NCBI GenBank assembly: GCA_947456185.1 | Contig: CANGPW010000010.1 | Span: 1-52,799 of the forward strand | DNA length: 52,799 bases | Origin: Bacteroidota bacterium | GTDB lineage: Bacteria > Bacteroidota > Bacteroidia > UKL13-3 | Reading direction: 5' to 3' | Part shown: one piece after another, positions 1 through 8,416 of the stretch | Position numbering within the stretch: position 1 is the first letter of the stretch | Layout: the number at the start of each line of letters is the position of its first letter | The notes under the pieces: generated by a model | The model's database searches: none | What the model was told of the DNA's origin: nothing | The model's input: only the letters and a program-made list of their open reading frames with translations | Position numbers and translations under genes: made by a program

Positions 1-1722
1 ATAGTCAATTGATTTTTCATAATTGCCTTGGGCAAAATAACAATCTGCTGTTCTGGTAACGGCATCGGTATAAACATCAGGATTAGTCATTTTAGCATCT
101 AATTCAGCATATTTTTTAAAACCTTCAATGGCATTTTTGTAATCTTCTGATTTTAAATATGCATAGCCTAAACTATAAAATGAAGTATTGTAAAAACGTG
201 TTGTTTTTAATTCTTCTATTTGTTGTGATTTTTTAAATTGAATAGTTGCATTGGCAAAGCCACCGTCTTTATAGGCTATTTCGGCCAACCAAAAATGACT
301 TAATGCACGCATTTGTTTGTTGTAATTACCAGAAGTAATTACTTTATCAAAAAACTCACAGGCAGTTTTATAATCGTTTTGCAAATACAATTCTTCAGCT
401 CTGTAATAATATATTTTTTGTAAAATGGTAAAATCCTTTTCATCTTTATCTTCTATACTTTCTAATATTCTAATGGCTTCTTTGTAGTTTTTTGATGTTA
501 ATAATAAATTACTAACCAAGCTTTTTGCTTCACCTATATATGTTGACTTTGGATAGGTTTCTATAAACGATGTTAAACTAGTTAAAGCATTGCTATTGCT
601 ACCCACCTCGTAGTTTAACTTAGCCATATTAAACAACGATTCTTCGTTTAAAGTTATCATAAATCCTAAGCCAATACATTTGGCAAAAGCAGTTTTAGCA
701 TTGGTTTTTTTATCCATTGCCAAATAACATTCTGCTAACTGAAAAAATGCATATTGGCTCAAAGTATCTTTCTCTTCTTGAATTTTCAAAAAATTGTCAA
801 CGGCATTGTCGTATTGTTTATTAACTTTATAGGCATAAGCCAGTCTGTAAAAATCATTTCTGCTTGGAACTGCAGGCGCTTCGTTCATGTATTTAACCAA
901 ATAAGGCAAAGCCTTTTCGTAATTACCCTGAATATAATACGACTGACCAAGCATTCCTGCTACATCTATTGCCACATCTTTATTAGTAATGGTGTCACAA
1001 TATTTAATTACTTGCACATAATCTTTTTTAGTAAAATATATTTGAGCAACATACACATTACTTAATGGACCGAATGTTTTATGATTTTTTACTCGACCAA
1101 AATGTTCTAAAGCTTCATCATAATGGGCTTGGCGGTAACTCACATAACCGTAATAATAATTTACAGCTTCGTAATATTTGGTCTTTTGATCTTTGATCTT
1201 TTTAAATGCTTTTTGCGACTCGTCAAAGTTGTCAGTTTTGAAATTACAGAACCCTTTAATGAAATAATATTCCATTAACTGCGATTCACTTAAATAGCCA
1301 TCATCAAAATCGGAAAGCCATTTTACCGCTTTTTTATAATCTTTATTTCTGTAAAAATATTTTCCCAACTGAAACTTTGCTAACTCCGCTTTGTCGTATT
1401 GAGGATACATTTTTATAATTCCCTGAAATAATTTCAATGCATCGTTATTAGCCAATTCCATAGCGCAAGTAGCAGTATAATATTTTGCATTTACTATACA
1501 AACCTGATCTTTACTTTTACCTATAAACATTTCAAAATGTTTTTGTGCAGCAGCATATTTCTCTTTATCATAAAGCTCAATCGCCCGTTGATAAATCCTT
1601 GTATCGTCTTCATAAATAGCTGTTTTCTGTGCTATTACTTTGTATTTACTAATAAAAATAAACACCATAAATACCACACAGTATTTCAAGTATTGGGTTA
1701 AAGCTAAATTGCTTTTTTGCAT
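1..1722 (-). CDS. Tetratricopeptide-repeat protein, C-terminus beyond window
   Basis: Open for 574 codons from an ATG at 1722 to the window edge, so the C-terminus is missing. The N-terminus has a hydrophobic stretch (about residues 9-28) ending near VIAQ, a likely signal peptide or anchor, which suggests an envelope-exposed protein. The rest is helical repeats with TPR character, for example YDKAELAKFQLGKYFYRNKD, YEKALPYLVKYMNEAP and YKNAIEGFKKYAELDA, spaced about 34-37 residues apart. TPR domains are protein-interaction scaffolds; large TPR proteins with a signal peptide are common in Bacteroidota, but no specific partner can be named. A TAnnTTTG box lies about 37 bp upstream of the start. 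The exact role is unknown. Confidence 0.85.
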   Translation of the reverse strand, partial: MQKSNLALTQYLKYCVVFMVFIFISKYKVIAQKTAIYEDDTRIYQRAIELYDKEKYAAAQKHFEMFIGKSKDQVCIVNAKYYTATCAMELANNDALKLFQGIIKMYPQYDKAELAKFQLGKYFYRNKDYKKAVKWLSDFDDGYLSESQLMEYYFIKGFCNFKTDNFDESQKAFKKIKDQKTKYYEAVNYYYGYVSYRQAHYDEALEHFGRVKNHKTFGPLSNVYVAQIYFTKKDYVQVIKYCDTITNKDVAIDVAGMLGQSYYIQGNYEKALPYLVKYMNEAPAVPSRNDFYRLAYAYKVNKQYDNAVDNFLKIQEEKDTLSQYAFFQLAECYLAMDKKTNAKTAFAKCIGLGFMITLNEESLFNMAKLNYEVGSNSNALTSLTSFIETYPKSTYIGEAKSLVSNLLLTSKNYKEAIRILESIEDKDEKDFTILQKIYYYRAEELYLQNDYKTACEFFDKVITSGNYNKQMRALSHFWLAEIAYKDGGFANATIQFKKSQQIEELKTTRFYNTSFYSLGYAYLKSEDYKNAIEGFKKYAELDAKMTNPDVYTDAVTRTADCYFAQGNYEKSIDY

Positions 1723-1758
1723 AAATTTTAGAGTATTAAATAATTTTCAATAAAAAGC

Positions 1759-1766
1759 CAAAAGTA
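1759..1766 (-). promoter_or_regulatory. Candidate Bacteroidota -7 box for the TPR gene
   Basis: Reads TACTTTTG on the minus strand, an exact match to TAnnTTTG, with the transcription start expected about 33 bp before the ATG. No TTTG is seen 19-21 bp further upstream, so only the -7 half is supported. Confidence 0.35.
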
Positions 1767-2226
1767 ATTTGGATTTATGTAACAGTAATCACAATGATTT
1801 GGGCGATGTATAGTTTGCTATGCAATTTTTAGTTTTAAGTATAAAGTCCGAAGTTTTGAATGCGAAATGAGAAGAACGGTAGTTGAATCAATCGAGTATG
1901 GATTAGGCAAGCTCACCATTGACATTTTTATATAAAGTATTAATTATAAGACAAAAGCAAAACATCCAGTAATTCCGTAGGAATCTTCCTCGATAACTAA
2001 TACCATTAAATTTATAAAACAATTTTGTAAAAATCAAGGATGGTTTAATTCAAGGAAGATTCCTATGGAATGATCCAACGTCATTTTATATTTATTTTTT
2101 TTAAAATTATCCCTCACCAAGACAATGAAAGCAGAAGTAACCTTTGTCTTCTTAAATGACCTTTGATTGGATGACTAAGGATTTATGATGAAAAAAGATT
2201 CTGTCCGAAGGCTTGTATTGATCTAT
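1767..2226. other. Gene-poor stretch between TPR gene and transposase remnant
   Basis: About 460 bp without a convincing coding region. It holds one clear structure, the imperfect inverted repeat at 1972-2071 described separately. The longest ATG reading near 1867 is only about 22 codons and has no recognisable features. The stretch looks like flank of the adjoining REP/transposase island. Confidence 0.6.
1972..2071. repeat. Inverted repeat with 19-bp arms (REP-like)
   Basis: The left arm 1972-1990 (ATTCCGTAGGAATCTTCCT) and the right arm 2053-2071 (AGGAAGATTCCTATGGAAT) are reverse complements with one mismatch, separated by 62 bp of AT-rich DNA. Each arm also has internal dyad symmetry (AGGAAGATTCCT). 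Two inverted REP-like units next to a RAYT gene resemble the BIME arrangement known for REP elements; assignment to that class is inference. Confidence 0.6.
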
Positions 2227-2879
2227 CTAGACATAAAATTTATCGTTATTCCAATTCATAGGATTATTGATAATATAATTTGAAATGGTTTGATATTCAT
2301 AATGGTTTCTAATGATATGATCGTGATAATTGGGCTGAAAAAAATGGTTGTTTTTATTGTATTTAGGAATATCCAATTGATGTTCATCAATATAATTATC
2401 AATTTTGGTATTTACCGCGGATTTGAAACCTGCAATAAATGATAAATGGATTTTGGTAAACGAATGGGTGAATTTCGTGTTATTTGTAATATTTCGTTTT
2501 CAATTGGTTCATTTGTTAGAGACACACGGCCGTGTGTCTCTGCGATCGCAATCGTAATCGTATCGGTCATTATTATATCGTTCGTGGTCGAAATATAACC
2601 TCGATTTTCATTATAAATTTCCACAATGGCATGCATATGATTGGGCATTAATATAAATTGGTGTAGTATCAATTCATTACGAATTTCAAACGATTTAAAC
2701 CATTCATCTTCCACTATTTTTCCAAAATCAAATAGAATTATTTCATTATTTACAATTTCACACAAATTACATTCCCTGTTTTGTGTTACAATGGTCAAAA
2801 AATACAGTGCATTTGATGAATAATCCCAATTGGGTTTTCTGTGTGATTGTATGCGGTATTTGTTTTTATATTTATCCAT
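2227..2879 (-). pseudogene. REP-associated tyrosine transposase (RAYT, Y1_Tnp) with frameshift
   Basis: Starts at ATG 2879 and reads as an IS200-like HUH enzyme: a β-strand FLTIVTQNRE, the motif LMPNHMHAIVEI with the HxH metal pair at residues 81 and 83, then RNSPIRLPKS. That frame stops at 2412. The missing C-terminus continues in another frame (GFKSAVNTKI, then NYHDHIIRN and YIINNPMNW) down to a TAG at 2227-2229. The total span of 653 bp is one base short of a multiple of three, so a 1-bp deletion (or 2-bp insertion) near 2425-2450 fits. RAYTs cut and join REP palindromes as single strands. An REP palindrome lies inside the gene and another just upstream of its start. The frameshift probably kills the enzyme unless it is recoded or a sequencing error. 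Confidence 0.85.
2518..2541. repeat. Perfect 24-bp REP-like palindrome inside the transposase gene
   Basis: The half-site AGAGACACACGG is followed directly by its exact reverse complement, with the axis between 2529 and 2530. It is read in frame by the transposase as the peptide ETHGRVSL. The same core recurs at 2894-2927. Confidence 0.85.
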
Positions 2880-2893
2880 TTATTTGACAGTCG

Positions 2894-2927
2894 AATTTAG
2901 AGACACACGGCCGTGCGTCTCTAAATT
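2894..2927. repeat. 34-bp REP-like palindrome upstream of the transposase start
   Basis: The core CACGGCCGTG is flanked by GAGA/TCTC and then by AATTTA/TAAATT. Only one base pair of the 17 is mismatched (2905/2916). It shares its central GAGACxCACGGCCGTGxGTCTC core with the copy inside the neighbouring transposase gene, 15 bp upstream of that gene's ATG. The extended symmetry makes it the more complete REP copy. Confidence 0.8.
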
Positions 2928-3016
2928 TTTATATATTTGAATCTCTAATTTTAGGTTATTTTATAATATAATTTTTATGGTTTTTTTAGATGGATTTTGG
3001 TAATTTATTACAATTA

Positions 3017-4456
3017 TTATTTCTTTAAAATTCTACCTCTTGGCCTATCTCCTTTGTCAAGTACCATGTCGGAATGCAATAACTGTGCTGCCAATTCTGA
3101 GGCTTTTACTTTTATAGCACTGCGTTCTATCATTTCTGATTCAAATTCCATTAAAACACTTTCCCTTATCCCAACACTTCTCCAATTTGACAATGGTCTG
3201 CATCCATTTGAAATGCCACGAGCAAGCGCCAAAGCATCTAGCAGTGCCTGATTTGCTCCTTGTCCTTTAAATGGACTCATAGGATGAGCCGCATCTCCAA
3301 TTAAAGTAATGTTTCCGCATTTATTTAACATATCAGTAGTTAGTAATTCACGGTCATATACTGGATATCCAGAAATCATTTCTTCATTAGTAGCTACTAA
3401 AATTTGTGGAATTGGTTCATGCCATTGAGTTCTTAAACACGCTTCTTCCTTCAGTGCTTTTGCCCCTTTGTTACTTAATTCCTTGGCATCTTTCTCTGTC
3501 ATTGGAAAGCTTAATTGCCACATCACTGTATCATTAGAATAAGGCATAATATATATCCGTTCATTGCCATTGGCAGTTTGAAATACGGTAGCCGAATCTA
3601 GCAAAGGATTTTCAAGTCCATTGAGCGCTTCTAATTTACAAATACCCAATATTACAATACAACCAAGGTAACGCAAGGGAGTGGCATCTTTTTCAAAAAC
3701 CAAGTTCCTTACCGAACTTCTAACACCATCTGCCCCAACCACTAAATCGGCTTTAGTTGTCTTCAATTCTCCATTTATCTCAAATTCTATATCAACAACT
3801 CCGCTTTCAGTTTCCTTTAAATTCACCAAATGATGTCCCCATTGCACCGCATCATTTTTACCAAGTTGCTCAAGCAATGCTAAGCGCAACGATTGCCGTG
3901 CAATATGAACATTGGTTCGCTTTGGAGCAATTTTTTTATTGGAATCTATGCTTTTTCTCATTCCCCACTCACCTATCACTTTACCATCGGTAGTATGAAC
4001 CACATGTTTGGTAGAATTTACACCATCTTTTAATGAGAAAATACCCAAACCTTTAATGGCATTACTTGCTTGTTGCAAAGTAAGTCCATAACCTTGCTTA
4101 CGAACATCAAAACTGGCATCGCGTTCATAAAGTTTAAAAGGAATTCCGCGGTGCAAACAAGCCACTGCCAGAGCAACACCACCAATTCCACCACCAATTA
4201 TAGCTATGTTTGGAAAATTTTCTTTATCTGCAATTGGGAAGTTGGCGGCAGAAACTAATCCTGAGCCGTTACAAATTAAGCAGTTATATAAATGACGATT
4301 AGGGCGAACAGGTGCTTTGCCATCCCCCTTCATTTTTTCAAATAAATCTAATTCTTTCTGAAAGTTAATGAGTACATTCTTCTTGAACTTCCGGCTTTTT
4401 TTTCCTCGTCCGTTACATTCGCTACAAGTAGTCCAGCAATTATCTTTATTTCCCAC
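3017..4456 (-). CDS. FAD-dependent monooxygenase with N-terminal CxxCxGxG pair
   Basis: A 479-residue flavoprotein of the PF01494 type (aromatic hydroxylase / UbiH / TetX-like). The FAD Rossmann motif IIGGGIGG is at residues 86-93, the second FAD motif near LVVGADGVRS, and the ribityl-binding motif LIGDAAHPMSPFKGQGAN begins at residue 385. Family members hydroxylate small aromatic or polyketide-like substrates with NAD(P)H and O2; the substrate here cannot be told. Unusually, the catalytic domain is preceded by about 80 residues carrying two DnaJ-like motifs, CSECNGRG (from C11) and CLICNGSG (from C59), a probable four-cysteine zinc site. The start is a GTG at 4456; no ATG precedes the zinc-binding part. 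It is downstream of the asmA-like gene on the same strand. Confidence 0.85.
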   Translation of the reverse strand: MGNKDNCWTTCSECNGRGKKSRKFKKNVLINFQKELDLFEKMKGDGKAPVRPNRHLYNCLICNGSGLVSAANFPIADKENFPNIAIIGGGIGGVALAVACLHRGIPFKLYERDASFDVRKQGYGLTLQQASNAIKGLGIFSLKDGVNSTKHVVHTTDGKVIGEWGMRKSIDSNKKIAPKRTNVHIARQSLRLALLEQLGKNDAVQWGHHLVNLKETESGVVDIEFEINGELKTTKADLVVGADGVRSSVRNLVFEKDATPLRYLGCIVILGICKLEALNGLENPLLDSATVFQTANGNERIYIMPYSNDTVMWQLSFPMTEKDAKELSNKGAKALKEEACLRTQWHEPIPQILVATNEEMISGYPVYDRELLTTDMLNKCGNITLIGDAAHPMSPFKGQGANQALLDALALARGISNGCRPLSNWRSVGIRESVLMEFESEMIERSAIKVKASELAAQLLHSDMVLDKGDRPRGRILKK

Positions 4457-4511
4457 TTTTATTATATAAAATAATTAAACTTTCAACCGATTAACTAATT
4501 AACCATTTAAC

Positions 4512-7175
4512 CTACTTCCCAAATAAACCTTTAAGTCTCTTTTTAGCTTCTTCTTCTAATTTGTTTTTTGCTTTATCCGTTTCCGCTTTTATTTTCGCTT
4601 CTGCTTCTTTTTTTAATCTGTCAGCCTCCGCACGACCTTTATTTTCTAATTCTTTTTTCTGTCTTTCCACTTCAGATCTGGCTTGGTCTTCTATCTCTTT
4701 TTTCTTTTTATTTAACTCATCTGCCAATTGATTTTTTAAGTTACTGGCTTCACTTTTGGCAATATCTGTTAGATTAGTACTTACAGTTGGACTGGTAAAT
4801 GTACCACCCATTACTAAACCAATATTGATAACCTCATTCATTTTTATATTGGCACCGCTCTTTTGATTTAATTGCGCTAACACACCGTCAACAGCAGAAT
4901 TTGCATCTCCTAAATCTTTTCTTGGTAAAGCAACAGTTCCAGTATAATTAATAGTTTGGTCAAGGCCAGTAGAGCCACTTAATGTTAAATTCTGGCCTCC
5001 TACTTTAATATTAAATGGTTTGGTATAAATTCTACCACCTTTTATTTCATATTTTACCAATACTTTTTTAAAATCTACTTTTTTCCATTCGTCTCTTTTA
5101 AAAGCATCTGCTAATTTGTTAAATGCATCTATATTAGTTACTGTTGCATCGGTAATCTGTAAGTCGCCTGCAGCATATAACGATTCATAAACAGGCTTCA
5201 TTTTACTATCGAGCGTTGTAGTAAATTTAAAAATAGAAGTACTGAAATTACCTTTCATTTTTTCAGCAATTGGTGCTATTTTTTTAATGGTATTGAACGT
5301 GATAAAAGCTTTTTGGATGTCTAAATTTTGAATGCCAAATGTCATGTCAACAGTAGGTTTTTTAGGATTTGTAGTTTCGTAAAATCCATCCATGTTCATG
5401 CTGCTTCCTAATAAATTTAAAGCTACTTTGTTAAACAATAGTTTTGAATTTGCTACCTTCACTGTTCCGTTAAAATTAGTAATATCCATATTGGTATAAA
5501 CTAATTTTTGAATATTGCTGGTCAATGTAAAATCAATATTTGAAGGTAATTCTATAATTGCCATTCCGTTTGTATCAGCAGCGGTAGTTGCTGCAGTGTT
5601 TGAATCGTTGCTTAAAAACTGATTGGCATCCATCAAACTACTTTTAAAGTTTAAGTTTCCAACCAATGTTCCTTTACCAAAAAAGTAAGGAAAAAAGTTA
5701 CTCAAATCACCATTCATTTGCATATCGCTATTGCCAATTTTGGCATCAAAATCACTTAACGTAACCAACTTAGGATTAAACGATAATGTAGCAGATTTTA
5801 AATTCATGCCTTGCGGCAATTCCTTTGAAACAAATTGAATAGCACTCACTGAAATATTACCACTTGCATTGAAGTTTTCATAGTTTTTATTTTCAATATC
5901 ACTCATTTTTCCTTTTGCTGCAAAGTCGGAAACTAACATTCCAGAAAGCTTGGTTCCCTCGGGCATTGGCGCAATTTTCACCACATTATCCAAGTTCAAT
6001 TTTCCTTTTAAATGCGCATCTACCAATGGATCTTTTAATAAATTTTCAGCTAATAATTTTGCATCAAAAGGATCACCTTGTAATTCAAAATGAAGTTTCG
6101 ATAGATTAATTTTTGTATTATCTAAATTCCCATCTGCATTGTTAACATGTAAGTCAATACCCACGTTTTCAACTGGTGCGGGCAATGCGGGATATTTAAA
6201 CCAACCGTTTTCTACTAATAAATTAAATGCAAAAGCAGGTAATTGTTTGTCGTTATAAGTACCTTTTGCAAATCCATCAAATCCTAATTTTCCTTTCGAT
6301 TCTAAATCCTTAAACGATGAACTATATATAGCTGGAATCAAAGAAAGAAAGTCTTTAAAATCATTCTTCTTAGCCGCATATTTTATATCCATGTTAATGT
6401 CATCGCCTTTCATTGCTATGTTTCCGTCCATTTTAAACAATAAATCATTCAAACTAAACTCATTGTCTTTAAAGGTAAATTCCATTGCACTCATATTGGC
6501 TTCCACATCTGCTTTTGCAGTGGCATGCACTTTACTTAAATAACTAATATTCGACATGGCAAAGGTAAATTTAGCAATGTCCATATCATGTTTCATGGTA
6601 AATAAGTCTTGGTTAAAATCGCCTTTTAAAACGTAATTCATGCCAGCCATTTCGCTGCTCATATTACCTTCTTTATCAACGTAGCTGACATAACCATTTT
6701 TAATTTCAAACACTTTTAAAAGTACATCAAATTTGGAAGGTTCAGTAGTTGGTAGCTCAGCTGTTGTATCTGCCGATACTTTGGTGATATCCCAATTTGT
6801 TTTGCCATCTTTTAATATAATGGCATGAATGCGAGGCTCATTTAAAAACACTTTACGTACTTTAATTTGACCGCCATTGATAACACTCATAATATCTAAA
6901 GTAGCTTCAAATTCTTGCAAAGAAATTAAAGTATCGCCTTCAAATTCATTGATACCAACTATATTTAAATCCTTTATTGAAATAGTAAAATTTGGAAATG
7001 ATTTAAAAATACTCAACCCAATGTCATCACTGAACTTCACTTTTGCGTTCATATTTTTATTTGCTTCTTCCGTTGCTAAAGCAACAATTTTTCCTTTAAA
7101 CACAAAGGGAAGCGCTATTGCGACTAGCAATAAAAAAGTAATTACAATGGCACTGGTTTTAACTATTTTTTTCAT
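4512..7175 (-). CDS. AsmA-family inner-membrane protein
   Basis: About 887 residues from the ATG at 7175 (MKKIVKTSA), chosen because it puts a clean signal anchor (residues 5-25, rich in V, I, L) at the start; an ATG 14 codons upstream would give an odd extension. The body is the repetitive β-rich pattern of AsmA proteins (LNEPRIHAIILKDGKTNWDI near the N-terminus; ADLQITDATVTNIDAFNKLADAF-like segment and GGRIYTKPF near the C-terminus), which belong to the bridge-like lipid-transport/AsmA group and affect outer-membrane biogenesis. The last 85 or so residues are a highly charged Lys/Glu-rich coiled coil (KKKEIEDQARSEVERQKKEL) ending in KGLFGK, longer than usual for the family. The downstream neighbour is the FAD monooxygenase, 55 bp away. 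Confidence 0.85.
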   Translation of the reverse strand: MKKIVKTSAIVITFLLLVAIALPFVFKGKIVALATEEANKNMNAKVKFSDDIGLSIFKSFPNFTISIKDLNIVGINEFEGDTLISLQEFEATLDIMSVINGGQIKVRKVFLNEPRIHAIILKDGKTNWDITKVSADTTAELPTTEPSKFDVLLKVFEIKNGYVSYVDKEGNMSSEMAGMNYVLKGDFNQDLFTMKHDMDIAKFTFAMSNISYLSKVHATAKADVEANMSAMEFTFKDNEFSLNDLLFKMDGNIAMKGDDINMDIKYAAKKNDFKDFLSLIPAIYSSSFKDLESKGKLGFDGFAKGTYNDKQLPAFAFNLLVENGWFKYPALPAPVENVGIDLHVNNADGNLDNTKINLSKLHFELQGDPFDAKLLAENLLKDPLVDAHLKGKLNLDNVVKIAPMPEGTKLSGMLVSDFAAKGKMSDIENKNYENFNASGNISVSAIQFVSKELPQGMNLKSATLSFNPKLVTLSDFDAKIGNSDMQMNGDLSNFFPYFFGKGTLVGNLNFKSSLMDANQFLSNDSNTAATTAADTNGMAIIELPSNIDFTLTSNIQKLVYTNMDITNFNGTVKVANSKLLFNKVALNLLGSSMNMDGFYETTNPKKPTVDMTFGIQNLDIQKAFITFNTIKKIAPIAEKMKGNFSTSIFKFTTTLDSKMKPVYESLYAAGDLQITDATVTNIDAFNKLADAFKRDEWKKVDFKKVLVKYEIKGGRIYTKPFNIKVGGQNLTLSGSTGLDQTINYTGTVALPRKDLGDANSAVDGVLAQLNQKSGANIKMNEVINIGLVMGGTFTSPTVSTNLTDIAKSEASNLKNQLADELNKKKKEIEDQARSEVERQKKELENKGRAEADRLKKEAEAKIKAETDKAKNKLEEEAKKRLKGLFGK

Positions 7176-7281
7176 GGTTTTTGTTTTAAAAATTACGGCT
7201 TGCGAAAATAATGCCAATCGTTCAGATTACCATTAAAAACTTAGCTGATTATTTCTTGATTGATTGGTGAATATTATTGGT

Positions 7282-8082
7282 TTAGTTTTTTTGAGCTAAA
7301 ATAGCATAAACTATCGGAATTTTATTTCCATAATTTTCAATTCTAAACTTTCCTTTTTCAAATTCTATTGGGTTTGAAAAAATATTATAAGGAGAATAAT
7401 CAAACTCATTGAATGCTAAAATGCTCAAACTGTTTTTTATAAGGGCATTTAACACTTCACTTAAACTATGGTTCCAGGTTACAGATTCTCCAGTAATATT
7501 GGCATTTCTGTCGGCATAAGTTCCAGTTTCTAATTCTATAATTGGCTCATCTAAAAAGTAATTATACTGAATGAATTTAAAATCATTGTCGTACATCCAA
7601 ATTACAGGATGAAATTCTGCAAATACAAATTGACCATTTGGCTTTAAAAAATGAGAAACAATACCAGCCCATTTTGTAATATCGGGCAGCCAACAAATAG
7701 TTCCGTAACTAGTAAATACCACATCAAATTTTTTTTCTAACAGATTGGGCAAATCGTAAATATTACAACATATAAAATCCACAATTGTATTTGTTTGCGT
7801 AGCAATTTCCTTGGCTTTTTCAATGGCAATCTCCGAAAAATCAATGGCAGTTACCTTCGCTCCTAGTTTTGCCAATGAAATACTATCTTGACCAAAATGA
7901 CATTGTAAATGCAAAACAGATTTCCCCTCAATATTTCCTAATAAATCTAATTCTATGGAGTTCAATGAAGTATTTCCTGCTAAAAAATTATCCATTTTAT
8001 AAAAATCAGATTCAATGTGATGAGATACTTTATTGTTCCAAAGGTTTTTGTTAGTATTTAAATATTTTTCAAAATTATTCAT
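7282..8082 (-). CDS. Class I SAM-dependent methyltransferase
   Basis: 266 residues with the Rossmann-type methyltransferase motif I VLHLQCHFGQDSISLAKLG (about residues 55-73), motif II acidic end VTAIDFS, and a later VVFTSYGTICWL plus FLKPNGQFVFAEFHP. These fit the Methyltransf_11/25 group, cytosolic enzymes that transfer methyl groups from S-adenosylmethionine to small molecules or macromolecules; the acceptor cannot be told. It is transcribed toward the asmA-like gene with a 106-bp gap and is divergent from the small membrane gene at 8190. Confidence 0.85.
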   Translation of the reverse strand: MNNFEKYLNTNKNLWNNKVSHHIESDFYKMDNFLAGNTSLNSIELDLLGNIEGKSVLHLQCHFGQDSISLAKLGAKVTAIDFSEIAIEKAKEIATQTNTIVDFICCNIYDLPNLLEKKFDVVFTSYGTICWLPDITKWAGIVSHFLKPNGQFVFAEFHPVIWMYDNDFKFIQYNYFLDEPIIELETGTYADRNANITGESVTWNHSLSEVLNALIKNSLSILAFNEFDYSPYNIFSNPIEFEKGKFRIENYGNKIPIVYAILAQKN

Positions 8083-8189
8083 TGTATGTTTTTAGTAAGT
8101 TGGCACAATACTAACAAATTGTGACTAATGAATTTTATAAATTAAATAAAAAGGTTTTATGTTTGATTTAATAGATTCAAATAATTTTC

Positions 8190-8384
8190 ATGAAAAATGA
8201 TGTTTTATTCTTTTTTTTAATTGGTGCAAATTCAGCTAAAGCAATTGGTTATTCAGGCTTAAACGCTGATTTAGAGTACCTATATTTAGGGGTTGTCTTA
8301 TTTATTTTAGCTGTTTTATTTACTTCAAAAGCTGTAAAATGGATAAAACAAAAAATTAAGAAAGAATCAGATTCAATTCAATAA
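8190..8384 (+). CDS. Small membrane protein, function unknown
   Basis: 64 residues from the ATG at 8190. Two hydrophobic segments (about residues 4-20 and 30-48, YLYLGVVLFILAVLFT) are followed by a basic tail (KWIKQKIKKESDSIQ), so a two-pass inner-membrane protein with a cytoplasmic C-terminus is likely. It is 32 bp upstream of the dipeptide epimerase on the same strand and may be cotranscribed. I do not recognise a family; the hydrophobic-basic layout argues for a real gene, but the length leaves doubt. Confidence 0.5.
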   Translation: MKNDVLFFFLIGANSAKAIGYSGLNADLEYLYLGVVLFILAVLFTSKAVKWIKQKIKKESDSIQ

Positions 8385-8416
8385 AAATATTTATTCATTC
8401 AAACTATATACTTAAA

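Noticed and set aside
2412-2879. Intact 155-residue transposase
   Set aside because: The missing C-terminal motifs (HDHIIRN, YIINNPMNW) are present in the adjacent frame down to 2229, so it is a frameshifted gene, not a short one.
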